The notes under the pieces are model-generated. The model did no database searches. It was not told the origin of the DNA and saw nothing but the letters and a program-made list of their open reading frames with translations. A stretch of DNA of 64,000 bases, taken from positions 117,484 through 181,483 of the forward strand of contig QKWP01000694.1 in assembly GCA_003550325.1 (NCBI GenBank). Direction: 5' to 3'. The DNA comes from Gigaspora rosea. Lineage: Eukaryota; Glomeromycota; Glomeromycetes; Diversisporales; Gigasporaceae. Numbering within the stretch: the first letter of the stretch is position 1; each line of letters begins with the position of its first letter. This document shows positions 9,300-21,391 of this stretch, piece after piece. A program made the translations under genes and the position numbers.

Positions 9300-9420
9300 T
9301 AGTGTTCTGACTCGGGTCATATGGGCAATTAACAATGCAAAAAAAATTTTTATTTTATTTTATACAATACTGACCGTGACCTGTCGGCCATACAGGCGCC
9401 CGTCCCGGGTCAGAACACTA
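9300..9420. mobile_element. hAT-like MITE, 121 bp
   Basis: The left end TAGTGTTCTGACTCGGGTCA and the inverted right end TAGTGTTCTGACCCGGGACG form a 20-bp TIR with few mismatches. Flanks are ATTAACTT (9292-9299) and ATTAACTC (9421-9428), an 8-bp target duplication with one mismatch, as expected for hAT. The first nine bases of the TIR equal those of the autonomous-type hAT at 37053-40768 (TAGTGTTCT). Confidence 0.85.
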
Positions 9421-9435
9421 ATTAACTCTACTCAG

Positions 9436-9600
9436 GTACATCAGGTAGAATTTTATATCTGGATAACTACCTGGGTATATCGGGTAGAATTTTATATCCG
9501 GATATATCATTGATCATCCAGGTTATCCAAAAGGTTATTCGTCGGGTAACCCAGATAGCATATTTTTGATTGGGTACAATCACTAGTTCAGGGTCCTGCC
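9436..9600. repeat. Short direct repeats, GGGTAGAATTTTATATC
   Basis: The motif (G)GGTAGAATTTTATATCYGGATA occurs twice, near 9442 and 9484, followed by further GGGTA and GGATA variants up to the A-tract that opens LINE C. It is non-coding and related in composition to the ATCCGGATA arrays at 25 kb. Confidence 0.5.
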
Positions 9601-9658
9601 GGGGGTAACTTCTAAAAAAAAAAAAAAAAAGCAAACAAGAACAAAGAAATAAAAGCAA

Positions 9659-11060
9659 ATGGGGCTAGTCTCCTTAAGAACAAGAAAAGAATCATCTTGG
9701 CATGACAAAGTAGAACAGGAAGCTAGCGCACTTAAAGACATCATGAATACCCAAACTTTCACTACGGAATCACAAAATGCTCCAGGAACTGAACAACCTA
9801 TACCAGGTCCCTCAACAACCACGTCCAGTATGGAAGTAGTCACAGACTTGGCCTTAGAACAAAAGAAAATTATAGAAGAAGGTGCACTTTCGGATAGTGA
9901 CATTGGTCTTGAACCTATTTCAAAAATGGACATCCTTATTTCCAAAGCTGAAGAGAGGGCCATCAACCTACTCCACTTTTTCACCAAGACAAAATATCAG
10001 AACTAGTAATGACAATGCTTTAATAATTGATATAGGGTTCCTTCAATGAAATTATGGCCTCTATGTTTAATCAGGTAAAATTCAACATCAGTGCTGCCAA
10101 ATAACACTTTACTAAAGGGGTTCATATGCACTTGGGGATTACCTTTATCAACAAAGATAAACGAAAGCAATATGCTGCTGAAGGCATCAACATATTCAAC
10201 AAGACCTACTACAGATACATCCCAACGGACGGAAGAAAATCCTGCCTACCGGTTAGATGCCACACATTTGGGAAAATAAGGTTTCAACAATTCAATTTTT
10301 AAATTAGTTGCGGGCTGCAACTAAATAAAAAAAAATAGTTGTGGATTATAAGAATTTATATAAATTTAGTTACGCGTATAAGCATTTAATCAAAATTTAT
10401 TAGTAAAATTTGCAAATTTATGTGCAGAATTTGCTCATGTACTTCAGATTTTGGTTGTGGAAATTTAAAATTTGTTGCGGTCTGCAGACTCCACAACCCA
10501 ATTTCAGACACTGATCTAGACAAAATGCACATTTGTATAAGGCGGAACACTTGACAACCTCCTTGCAGAAGGAAGATATTACAAGTTCAAGTTCCTTGTT
10601 AGAAGATAAGGTAACAATGGAGAAAGCGACAGAAATTAACCCAGTCGGTTCTTTACCAAAAAAGGAAATGATAGAACAAGTATCCATACAAAACAGGGAA
10701 ATAAGTCAAGTGACTATGGAAGATACAATAATATCTAATGGGAATGAAGGGAGCACATATCTTTCGGAACAAATTCCCCTAAAGGGCATTGATGATCCAG
10801 TTCAAATTAGTAAACCAACACGTGACGAACTTGCCAGTGCATATACAAATCATCACAATAATATATACTCTACAGCACTGCTGGACGTTCAGATGAAATC
10901 TCCGACGAAAGCTGTAGAGGTCACCGCTTCGCCTGAAGCTAACAATTTTATTACAGTTTCCTACAAATGTCCAACTTCTACTAAAAAGTTAAATAATAGC
11001 ACTATTGAACAGAATCTCCTGCGAAAACCCTCTTATGGCAATCCAAGAGGATGGGTACCC
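9659..11060 (+). pseudogene. LINE C ORF1 remnant
   Basis: Recognisable pieces: WHDKVEQEASALKDIMNTQ (9690-9770), SDSDIGLEP, HFFTKTKYQN, the block around KGVHMHLGITFINKDKRKQY, and then a large internal deletion that joins CHTFGK directly to the region just upstream of the knuckle. An AT-rich insert lies at about 10285-10510. The C-terminal acidic region (10533-11050, with EMIEQVSIQ and SLPKKE) follows. It is clearly non-functional. Confidence 0.7.
10285..10510. mobile_element. Unclassified AT-rich insertion in LINE C
   Basis: About 220 bp absent from the equivalent region of LINEs D and G. It opens with a small palindrome TAGTTGC-GGGCT-GCAACTA and ends near TTGCGGTCTGCAGACTCCAC. GTTGCGG/GTTGTGG motifs recur inside. 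Ends and target duplication could not be fixed. Confidence 0.35.
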
Positions 11061-11115
11061 CGAATTGTATCTGACCCCAAAGGGTACTTGCCTTTTATGT
11101 ATTCATGTCTGTAGA

Positions 11116-14100
11116 ACAAAGATAAAACTAGCTACCCTTAACGTAAAAGGATTAATTAACGCAAACAATTCTTAAATCTTATAACTTGGATATAATTATG
11201 ATACAGGAAACTAATTTGAAAGATGCGAAACTTAGGGACTTTTTACAGCAACAATGGCAATACGAATTTGAATGGTCCAATAAAGCAGCCATCTTAGCTG
11301 GAAATAAGAAAGTTAAGTTATAGATGCACTAATCTCTCAAAGTTATATTGGTTAAATTGCAATATCAGGGGAGAAAGTATAGAATAACAAACGTATATGC
11401 ACCCCAGTCACAGAAAATAGAGTCAAATTCCTTGAGTATTGGTTTTTGCCAGGAGAAGAGGATTTAATAGAAATTGTAGCAGGAGACTTCAATATTAGCA
11501 AAGCAGTACAACAACACGATCCCATGAGAAAAACACTACAAAATAAGATGAAAAACTTCCACAATGCAGCAGATTACTCGAACGAAAACCCATTTTTGTC
11601 ATACTTTCAGAACACCAGGAATAATAGTTGTATGGGAACCTGCATAAACTACATTTTCATAGACAAGAATTGTGGACATAACATATCTGGGGTTAGAATT
11701 TGCTTTGGCAACTCTGATCATCTCCTGGTTGAATGCTCACTATTATTTAGACCAATTAATTGACACAAACTGCTTCTGGAACAAAAAATTGAGCCAAAAA
11801 GTCTTAGCCGAAATTAAAGATCCCATGTCTGCGAATGATTGGGATAGTTGCAAATTGAACATTTAGTCAATAATCAGGGCTTTCCGGAAGCCTAAATCTA
11901 CAGAAACCAAATTAGAAGGACTCCACAAAAAACTCACTTACCTCAAAATAGTTCGGGCCAGGAAACTAGAGTGGACGCACCTGTATAAACAAATAACAAA
12001 CCTGGCCAACCTTATTGAGGAAGAAAATACTAACCTTGTGGACAAATAGCTTCTTAGATCCAATGCCAGATGGGTAGAGAAAGGGTAAAATTGACTAAAT
12101 ACTTCTTTGCTAAATATAAGACAAGACAAAGTCACAACAACCTCGATGAAATCCAAGTTCCTGATAACGGAAACTCGAAAGACACAGATGTTCTACAATA
12201 CATACAACAATTTTATACAAAAATTTATTTTCCAGAGTTCATGGATAAATTGAAAGCAGAAAATTTCGTAAACGGTCTACCAGAAGTCTCAGATTCAATG
12301 AATAACAACATACTCAAACCGATATCAGCAGAGGAAATTGCACAGGTCATTAGCTTTCTCCCAAATAACAAATCGCCAGGAGCAAACAAACTTACTTACG
12401 AATTCTACAAACTTACAAGTGAAGCAAATAACACCGGGCCTAGAAAAGGTGTTTAATGAGGTTCTAGTCAGGGGATCCATGCCGATTACCTGGCACAAGA
12501 GTCTGATAACATTAATACCCAAAAAAGGAGAAAATTTAACTTTAGTAGAAAACTGGTGCCCTATTTCAATGGTCAATGGGGACGTTAAGATATTCATGAA
12601 AATTCTTGCAGACAGAATGAATGAAATCTGTAGTACAATTATACCAGAACACCAACAGGGTTTCATCAAGGGAAGGTTTATTGTAGACACCGCCATGGAT
12701 ATAATGACTACACTGCGGAACACACATGACCCAACTGAACAGTACTGGATTCTTCTAATCGACCAAGCCAAAGCTTTTGATAGAGTTAATCATGAATTCC
12801 TAGCCCTTATAATGGAAAAAATGAAATTCGACAAGAAAATAATAAAATTAATAAAAGACCTCTTCAAAAGCAAGTGGCTCATATAATCAGGGGCAGGTCC
12901 ATATCTTCCCATTCAAGGTGGGCATGGGGTAAGACAGGGTAATCCTCTCTCTTCCCTGCTTTACATACTAGCATTTGAACCACTACTACTAAATATTGGC
13001 AAGAAGATCGGGTAATACTTCTAGGCTCTTATTGTTTCTTTAAACTTACAGCCTATGCCGATGATCTTTCCTTAGGTGTCAGCACAAATGCTAAAATAAA
13101 CAAAAAAAAGTCCAAACTGGTCCCATTAACGCCTTCTGTGGAAAATGTAAACCTGCTAGGAAAAGTTCAATACAAAAAGATCTCTGAACAAACCCCATTT
13201 TAAATACTAGGCTTTGAAGTTTTAAGGGATGGTTCGCCTAAACAAAGACTGTGAGAGGAAACTATCATCAAAATAAAGGCCCAAATAGAGAAACTAAATG
13301 CGAGAAACCTATCATTCAGAGGGAAAATAATGCTGGCCAAGTCCCTAGTTCTTTCTAGAATGTGGTATACTGCCTACATTCTGCCTCCCAAAAGAAAACA
13401 CATTTCAGCAATCAATGACCTTATTTCAAGTTGGATTAAGCAAAAATCTAAGTTCCTGGACGAAGGGGACTGGGTGCTCCCATCTTCCAGAACATGTTGA
13501 ATGCAAGTCTCATTATGATATGGAAACGCTTATGTACAGGCAGTTCTACCTGGGCCTGTTTTGAAAGAGAAGTAATTTCAGGGAAAATTAGAGCCAAAAG
13601 GAATCTTAGCATTCTACAAGCGTTAAAATCAACCCTAGTTAGTATGAAAGCCTGGGCAAAGGAATGAAGAGTCAAGTGCGCACCTGGATTAAACTAAAGG
13701 GCGATATCGCATCCACAAAAAACTGGTCTTGGTCGTTGAAGGAAATGGTAATCGATAAAACTAACGACCTTGGGATGATAGTCAATGGATCGTACGAAGA
13801 CTGAACATAGTTAGAAATGGAGACAACACAAATTCAGACAATCACTTATTAGACAACTTCAGTTGGCTAAAAATAAAGGAGCACATTAAAAAAAAACTTG
13901 ATACCAGCTGGAGAGTGCAACATAGCGCCTTACTACCTGAATACCGAACACAACATCTAGACCAGGGAACAGTAGTGACTGCATATGGTGTACTGAAGTT
14001 AGACAGACCATCGAGCACTTTGTGATAGAATGTGACTTAAGTAAAGAAATATGGCACTTAGCATACAATCTAATAGATACTACAGTGGACACAAGCCCCC

Positions 14101-14340
14101 CAGCTACTATACAAGAACCACTTGAAGCAAGTAACATATAGAATAAATTAAAGAAACAAGCTCCATATTCAGATAATATATACAATATGGTGCTTATTCG
14201 CAAAAGCCAAATGGGGCGAAGAAGAAATAACTAAAACCAGGGCCATACAGCAAGCAGAGTTTCAGCTCAAAAAGGAACTCTGGCAGTTACTTTTCATTAT
14301 TAGAGAGAAATCTCTTAAAATAAAACAGATATATAGTTCT
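11116..14340 (+). pseudogene. LINE C ORF2 remnant
   Basis: Endonuclease and RT homology dispersed over all three frames. Pieces: IVAGDFNIS (11470), GNSDHLLVECS (11710), MPITWHKSLITLIPKKGENL (12480), LIDQAKAFDRVNHEF (12750-12800), a degraded motif B, and AYADDLSLGV near 13050. The C-terminal finger region is near 13980. It has more breaks than any other ORF2 here, which suggests it is one of the oldest LINEs in the window. Confidence 0.8.
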
Positions 14341-14769
14341 TTAAAATTTAATGTAGTTAAAAGCATGTAATATTATTTGGTATAAATAAAGAGCACCAAT
14401 TGCACCTCAGTCACATGGCTGAGAAATTTTTTTTAAAAAAAAGATCCATTTTGAAAAATTTTAAGCATTGTGCTTATATGCATATTAACAATTTATATAC
14501 CTAGGGGCATGCCCCAGAGCATGATAAGAGCATGCCTCATGGGCATGCCAGGACCCCGAATAATCTATGTGAGGTCATAATTGAAAAATAGCTAATAGAG
14601 AGCCGTTTTTCAAAAAAGGTTATATTTGAAAAGTAGGTATTGGAGAAAAAGGCTATATTTGATTATTCTCAATGGAGCAATGGAGTGATGCCAATGGAGT
14701 TGTTCTCCATTCACTTCAATGGATAAATGTGCCAACCCTGCCTGTGGAGTAAACTAGCTTAAAAGATTT

Positions 14770-14845
14770 TGAAGTTTTTAAATTTTTTTTTTTGTTTTTT
14801 TTTTTTTTTTTTTTTTTNAGTGTGTTTTTTTTTTTTTTTTTTAGT
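14770..14845. repeat. Poly-T tracts with an N
   Basis: Two long T runs separated by NAGTGTG, with the N at 14818. The N probably reflects a homopolymer that could not be resolved in the assembly. Confidence 0.8.
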
Positions 14846-15174
14846 GAGTGTAAAGTTGTTTTTTTTAGAGACGTTGTATTTCAAAAAAAGTTAAAACCAG
14901 GTAAAAGTTTGATCTAATATGTGAAATGTAACTTAATATACCAAACCAAAAGTGCTAACCAAAAAAATTTTTACTGCAAACTTTAAAAGCTAATAACTTA
15001 TGATCTAAAAAAGATATTTTAAAAAGAAAAATCAAATTATTACAACTTAACGACCTTATTTTTTAAAAAGGTATAATAACTTTTTTTAAATTTCTCGGTC
15101 ATATGACCGAGGCGTAGTTGGCGCTCTTTATTAAGACTATCACAATTTTACATGTTCTTAACTACATTAAATTT

Positions 15175-18100
15175 TAAGGCACTATAAACTCGTAGGATTT
15201 CTCTCCCAGATTGAAATGTAACTGCTGGAGTTCTTTTTTGAGCTGGAATTCAGCTTGCCGTATGGCTCTGGTTCTAGATATTATCTCCCCACCCCATTTG
15301 GCTTTAGCGAATAAGCACCATATTGTGTATATTACCTGAATATGAAGCCACTGTGCAGCTTGCTGTTTCGACTTCTCTTTTACATTACCGGCTTCAAGTG
15401 CTTCTTGGGTGGTGGATAGGGGATCGTACCCGCTGTAATATCCATTAATTTATAGGCTACTTGTCATATTTCTTTACTCATGTCACATTCGATTGCGAAA
15501 TGCTCGATGGTTTGTCTGGTTTCGGCACACCATATGCAATCGCCCTGTGTTCTGCGTCTAGGTATCGTGTTCGGTACCCGAGAGGTAAGACCCATGGTGC
15601 AGCCGCCAGCACATGTCTAGTTTTTTGTTAATGTGTTCCTTTGTTTTTAGCCAACTAAAATTGTCCGGTTGGTTATTATCCAAGGTTACGTTGATCCCAC
15701 ATCTTATTGCATTTAATCACTGCACTATCCATTTGACTATTATCTCCTGACTGTTTGTGTTGCCAATTTTCAAGTCCTCCAGAGCCCACGGACAGTTGCC
15801 TGTCAATGAGATATCCCCACCTAAATTTATCCAAGTGTGTATGTGTCCCTTCCATTCTTTCGGCCAGGCCTTCTTACTGACTGGGGTTGCCTTTAGCACT
15901 TGTATGACACTGAGATTCCTTTTGGACCTAATTTTCCTGAGATTACGTTTCTCTCGTGACAGGCCCAAGTAGTGCTGCTTGTGCACAAACGCTTCCAAAT
16001 CATTATGAGTCGTGCATTTAACATGTTCTGGATGACTGGAGTGCCCAATCCGCCTTCGTCAGTGTTCTTTTGGAATGTGGCATATTTGGGGAGGAACTTG
16101 GATTTGTGTTTTATCCAGTTTGAAATAAGGTCATTAATCGTGAATATGTGTTTTCTTTTAGGGGGAAGAATGTAAGCAGCGTACCATATTCTAGAGAGGA
16201 CCAGGGACTTGGCCAACATTATCTTCTCTTTGAACGAGAGATTCCTCACGTTTAATTTTTCTATCTGAGTCTTTATTTTGTTATAATTTCCTCCCACAGT
16301 CCTTTCTTTGGAGAGCCATCTCTCAAAACTTCAAAGCCTAGAATTTTGAAGGAGGTTTGTTCAGGAACCTTCTCGTAAAGTTCTTTCCCTGGCAAGTTTA
16401 CAACTTCTGCAGAGAGTGTAAGTGGGACTAGTTTAGTTTTTTTCTTGTTTATTCTGGCATTTGAAGCATTCTCGTAGTCTTCAAGCATTTTGATTGAGGT
16501 TTCCCAGTCTGAACGAGAGCCAATTCCCAAGAAGAGGTCATCGGCGTATGCTGTAAGTTTGAAAGAACAATGTGGTCCCAGAGTATACCCCTGATCTTCT
16601 TATTGATCGGGTTCAAACGCAAGTATGTAGAGCAAGAGAAAGAGGGGATTCCTTGTCTCACCTCCTGCCCCACTGTGAATGGAGAGAATATAGAGCCACC
16701 TTCAATGATATGGGCCTTTTGGTTTTTAAAGAGGTTTTTTATTAATTCTATAATTCTCTTGTCGAATTTCATCTTCTCCATTACGAGGGCCAAGAATTCA
16801 TGATTAACTCTGTCGAAAGCTTTAGCCTGGTCGATCAGTAGGATCCAATGTTGAACAGTTGAGTCACATGAGTTTCGTAGTGTGGTCATTATATCCATGG
16901 CGGCGTCGACTATGAACCTGCCCTTAATAAAACCCTGTTGGTGTTCAGGTATAACTGTCCTACATATTTCATTCATTCTGTCTGCGAGAATTTTCATAAA
17001 GATTTTAGTGTCCCCGTTAACCATTGAGATGGGGCGCCAATTTTTAACGAGAGATAGATTCTCCCCCTTTTTAGGTATTAGTGTAATTAGGCTCTTATGC
17101 CAGGATGTTGACATGGAGCCTCCTTCTAAGACCTTGTTGAATACCTTCACTAAGACCGGGGATACTGTTTCATTTGTGAGCTTGTAGAACTCGTAGGTGA
17201 GCCCGTCTGTTTCGGGAGATTTATTATTAGAAACAGAACAAATAACCTGTGAGACTTCCTCTGCAGTTATGGGTTTATGCATGTCATTGTTCATTGTATC
17301 TGTGATCACAGGGAAATCATTTAGAAACTTTTCTGCCTCCGATCTATCATCTAGTTTGTTTTGGTTTTGTCTCGACTTGTAAAATGCTTTGTCGACTTTT
17401 TACCTTTTTTGATCCATCTGGCCTTGGGCCTAAGAAGCCATTTGTCTGTGAGATCAGAATTTTCTTCCTCAATGAGATTCGTCAAGTTTGTTATTTGTTC
17501 GTCTAAGTGTGTCCATCCTGGATTTTTGGACCGGGCTATTTTTAAGTGCGTCAACTTTTTGTGGAGTCCTTCTAGCTTTATCTCCATAGACTTTGATTTG
17601 CGGAAAGCTCTAATTATTGACTGAATGTTCAGTTTTCAACCGTCCCAGTCTTGTATAGATCCGGGGTCCTCAATTTCCTCTATAACTTCTTGACTCAACC
17701 TGACATTCCAGAAGCAATTTTGTCAAACCACCACTGCACACTGTGTCTCTTGATTGGTTCGAAAGAAAGCGAACACTCTACCAATAGGTGGTCCGAGTTG
17801 CCAAAGTGAGTTTTAACATTAGAGATATTATGTCTGAAGTTCCTGTCTATGAAGATGTAGTCTATGCAGGTTCCCATTTTGCCGTTGTTTCTGGTATTTT
17901 GGAAGTAGGTCAGAAATGGGTTTTCTTCTGAAAAATCATTTGCATTGTGGAAATTTTCATCCTTTTTTGTAAAGTCTTTCTAGTGGGGTCGTGCTGTTGT
18001 GGAGCTTGGCTGATTCTATTTTTGTCAGGGGTGATATTGGTATTGAAGTCACCTCCAATGATTTCTATTAGTTCTTCCTCTCTTGGTAATGACCAATCCT

Positions 18101-18459
18101 CAAAGAATTTGATTCTATTTTCTGGGCACGGAGGTGCATACACATTTGTTATCCTATATGTCCTCCCCTGGTAATGTATTTTAACCGTTGTCACTCTGTC
18201 ATCGTGAGAAATTTGAGAATCTATAAATTCGATTTTTTTGTTTCCTGCTAAGATGGCAGTCTTGCTAGGCCAAATGGATGCGTACTGCCATTGATGATTT
18301 AAAAAGTCTCTGAGCTTTGCGTCTTTCAAATTCGTTTCTTGCAACATAATAATGTCTAAATTATATGATTTTAGGAGAATGAATGTATTGTCTCTTATTT
18401 GCATTAATTAGTCCTTTTACGTTGAGCATAGCTACTTTTATTTTTTGGTTAACAGACAT
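15175..18459 (-). pseudogene. LINE D ORF2
   Basis: Starts MSVNQKIKVAMLNVKGLI at 18459 and ends near 15175. Endonuclease segment 17910-18404 (LQETN, ITNVYAPP, IIGGDFNTNI), then GNSDHLLVECS (17800). RT segment 16449-17309 contains WRPISMVNGDTKIFMKILAD, HQQGFIKGRFIVD, LIDQAKAFDRVNHEF and RQGIPSF in place of RQGDPLS. AYADD is disrupted by a frame change near 16540. The thumb region is at 15893-16297. There are at least seven frame breaks, so it cannot encode an active enzyme. Confidence 0.88.
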
Positions 18460-18494
18460 ATGTACATAAAAGTATGAACCCTTTTGGGTCAGAT

Positions 18495-20305
18495 ACGGTT
18501 CGGGAGAACCTGTCCTCTTATATCGCTATAGGAGGACATTCTTACGTGGAACTGCTTAGTTGTACCACTGTTGTACCATTAATTATGTTTCTTGTGGAAG
18601 TCGGACGTTTATAGGTGACTATGGTGAAACCATCGTTTTCAGGTGGATTAGTGCTAATTGTAGCCTCCGCTGACGGTTTCGATAAGGTGGTTATTAGTGT
18701 TAGGGAGCCCGAGTTGTCCAGGAGTCGGTGTATGCTCCAGCTAATTCGTCACGTAGCGGTTCCTTGATTTGGGCCAGATCGCCCACACTCTTAGAGGGGG
18801 TCGCACCGGTCGAAGAACTGCTTCCTCTGGTGTCACCTGGTTTTTTTTCCAGCCTGCAGTGATACCTGTCCTGCTGTTTTCTTTTCTGGCAAAACGCCAT
18901 CTGTGATGGTCTTTGCCACTTCCTCCATTGTTACCTCATTTTCCAAAAAAGGTGTTAGGCTTATGGTATTTTCATTCTGGGAAGGGGTTACTAAAAGCTC
19001 CGTGTCCATTTCCTCTACTGGGCTGTTGTTCACATTCCCAAAATCCTTATTCATACGTGCATTTTGTCTAGATTCAATAGATTCCCTAAATTGAATGCAG
19101 TTTTTTTTATGTGACCTTCCTAGTCACAGAAGTAGCAAACTTTTGGTGCAGATTTCCATTCAGTAGAAACCTTATTTTCCCAAACATAGGTGAATCGTGG
19201 TAGTGCCTTTCTAGTTCCGGGTCATCGGTGGTTTCAAAAATGACTACCCATTGATCCATCAGGTAGGGAGTGCCTTCGATCATGAAAGGTTTGATGGCAG
19301 CAATTTTCCCGAAATTTTCAAAGGCTACAGGCAGAGCTTCTGAGACCTCACTTTTGTTACCTAAGGGTACATTGCGGCATTTAACAAGTAGAAAGGATTT
19401 TCTGTCGTGAGTCTTATTAAATATAACAATGCCCTCAGCAGCATACTGTTTTCGTTTTTCCTCGTTAATAAAGGTGATTTCCAAGTGCGTACGGACTCCT
19501 TTAGTGAAGTGCTGCTTAGCGGAGCTAATGTCATATTTTACCTAATTAAACATGGAAAATATAATCTTGTTGAATGAGCCCAACATTCCTTGAATATCTA
19601 TTATCAGTGCATTATCATTATTTGTTCTAATATTTTGTCTTGGGGAGAAGGTCGAATAGGTTGATTGTCCTCTTTTCAGTTTGGGAAAAAACAAAGTCCA
19701 TTTTCTGTCCGAACTTATTGAAGGAGGTTCCTTTCTCTTTTCCGGTTTATATTCAGCGAGTGCTTGTTTTGGTTTTGGTTCTAGGCCTAAGTCCTCATCC
19801 GAAAGTGAACATTCTTCCATGAGTTTCTTTTGTTCTAAGATCAAGTCTTTAGCTACCACCTCCATCGAAGCAGCGTTTGAAGGGCCCGGGACAGTTGTTC
19901 GATCTCAGTAGACATTTGTGTGTCCATGGAGGTAGTTTGTACGTTCGTAATGTCTTTGAGAGCACTGAGTTCTTGTTCGGTTTTGTTGTACCAGGAAGGT
20001 TCCTGGGTTTCTTGTGGGAAGGTGCCTTCTGTGTTCATTTCCATTAAAGCCTTAGCATCATTTTTTGCTGTAGCTTGTTGTAATGGAACTTGTATTTTCT
20101 TAGCTGTATTTGTTGATCTGTTTTCTTTGTTTGTTTTTTTGTTGTTGTTGTTTTTATTTTCTTTTTCCACTTTACATCTTTTTGGTGCCATTTTTTCTGA
20201 GAATATAGCGTCGTCAAACACACTGCAGTCTCTTTTTTTACTTCTGAGGGGACTAGCCCCGCTTACTCTTGTTTCTGAGACCTCGTTTGTTCTTCTAGTC
20301 ATATG
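18495..20305 (-). pseudogene. LINE D ORF1
   Basis: N-terminus with TRVSGASPLRSKKRDCSVFD and MAPKRCKVEKEN, then WYNKTEQELSALKDITN (all in 19853-20338). DRKWTLFFPKLKRGQSTYST lies in 19542-19865. The RRM-like block CRNVPLGNKSEVSEALPVAF, EGTPYLMDQWVVIFETTDD lies in 19107-19484. The zinc knuckle is degraded at about 19110-19130, and the acidic tail is at 18700-19054. Four or more frame changes separate these pieces. The leader hairpin GGGGACTAGCCCC (20248-20260) lies within the extended N-terminal frame. Confidence 0.88.
20248..20260 (-). other. LINE D leader hairpin
   Basis: On the element strand GGGG-CTAGT-CCCC, about 117 nt from the 5' end, identical in LINE G. It is part of the covarying set described under LINE A. 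Confidence 0.65.
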
Positions 20306-20529
20306 TATTTTTAATAAACTGAAATTACTCTGCTCCAAACTTACGTGTACTGGAGAGAGTACATGTAGATCTTGTTTTATAATAACTTTTCAAAATATAT
20401 AGCTTTAAAAATATAGTATTTTTATATGATACATAGAAATTTAACCAAAAATGGGACAAGTTACATGTTTTGGTTTCTTGTTATTGGCTAATTTTAAAAT
20501 TATTTTAAAATATTTTTGAGTTTATTTAT

Positions 20530-20851
20530 ATGTACCCTAAGGTACATGTACCCCATCATGTGACCTATAAGATTGCCATAAAATTTAAGATCAGGTGTAA
20601 TATTACACGATCAGAAAATTCAAAACAAATGTTTGTTTCGCTTATTTCGCAAGAAATTGCACACTAAACCATCTTCTGTGCATTAATAAAAAGTTTTTCT
20701 TGTGCGATTTTACTAAATAATAGCCAAACCCAAACCCTAACCTTAAAATAGATCTCACCCTAACCCTAACCTATATTAGTATTACGGGTTTTGTAATATT
20801 GTATGATTAAAATAAAGGGTACAAAAAATTTAATGTACCCGTAGGGTACAT
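20530..20851. mobile_element. MITE with telomere-like core
   Basis: Ends are ATGTACCCTAAGGTACAT and its imperfect inverse ATGTACCCTACGGGTACAT (TIR of about 18 bp). The interior holds CCAAACCCAAACCCTAACC and ACCCTAACCCTAACC (20722-20775), plus an ACACGATCA...AAAACAAA stretch shared with the MITE around 1335-1360. Length 322 bp. The 9-bp flanks do not match well, so the superfamily is uncertain. Confidence 0.6.
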
Positions 20852-21120
20852 TTACATTAATTCTTTTTTATTAATTTATTTTTGACCAATCAGAATACAA
20901 GAAATCAAAAAAATATCAAATTTCAATATGAAATTTTTGAAAATGGGACAAATTACGAGAATGTAGTCTTTAAGTATCTTGCACTGTATGATGCTCAAAT
21001 ATAACCTCATATAGATTATTCAGGGTCCTAGCATGCCCTAAAATTTTATCATGCCCCTACCCTACAAAAAAGTTGGTCACATTTTACATCAATGTCAAAG
21101 TACCATAATACTTTTCAATT

Positions 21121-21330
21121 TTTTTTTTAACCTTCTGACTCGTGGTCATCAGGGCGCAGCTGGCACTTTTTTATTAATTAAGGTCTTAAACTATCCTGTA
21201 CTAGCGAGTACATGATTTTGTTAAGTCCATTACTTGATGTTCCGGGTCTCTAGTCCCGCAGTGTAGGATCTCATTATCAGGTCCGCAGTTCCTTAACTCA
21301 CATGATCTGCTAGCCAGATCATCCTAAATT
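21121..21330 (-). mobile_element. 5'-truncated LINE 3' tail
   Basis: Poly-T followed (in element orientation, reversed) by AATAAAAAAGTGCCAGCTGC and GCGCC-CTGATGACC, the LINE 3' tag and a weaker stem-loop. Only about 200 nt of 3' sequence are present, the typical product of aborted target-primed reverse transcription. The upstream border is approximate. Confidence 0.6.
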
Positions 21331-21391
21331 TTTTATTCCTAAAACTGAGGACCGTTAAATCCAGGTGCCTTTATATGTTTTTTTATTATTT

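Larger units (their letters stand above)
9620..14440 (+). mobile_element. LINE C, decayed LINE closest to D and G
   Basis: Plus-strand LINE. Its 5' end lacks the GATCTACA terminus and opens after a long A-run with AAGAACAAAGAAATAAAAGC, homologous to the LINE G leader at 44515, so roughly the first 100 nt are missing. The leader hairpin survives only as GGGGCTAGTCTCC (9661-9673), with one stem mismatch. The body is riddled with frameshifts and stops. The 3' end has AATAAA, GAGCACCAATTGCACC and the hairpin CTCAGTCACATGGCTGAG (14406-14423). No target duplication is found. Confidence 0.85.
15085..20377 (-). mobile_element. LINE D, full length with target duplication
   Basis: 5.29-kb minus-strand LINE flanked by the 13-bp TATAATAACTTTT (15072-15084 and 20378-20390). 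In element orientation it has GATCTACATGTACTCTCTCC at the 5' end, two leader stem-loops, ORF1, ORF2, AATAAA (bottom strand, 15127-15132), a GCGCCAACTACGCC tag and the perfect hairpin CTCGGTCATATGACCGAG (15094-15111). Both ORFs carry frameshifts and stops. It is very close to LINE G in sequence. It sits inside the inverted-repeat element 14502-21059. Confidence 0.92.
14502..21059. mobile_element. Inverted-repeat DNA element split by LINE D and a MITE
   Basis: The left arm (14502-14576) contains TAGGGGCATG and GGCATGCCAGGACCCCGAAT followed by AATCTATGTGAGGT. The right arm (21002-21059) in reverse complement contains the same words (TAGGGGCATG, GCATGCTAGGACCCTGAAT, AATCTATATGAGGT). After removing LINE D (15085-20377) and the MITE (20530-20851) about 1 kb of non-coding DNA remains. 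I see no transposase, and no clear target duplication. Confidence 0.6.

Noticed and set aside
20722-20775. Possible telomere (CCCTAA repeats)
   Set aside because: Only two to three units, inside a MITE with DNA on both sides.
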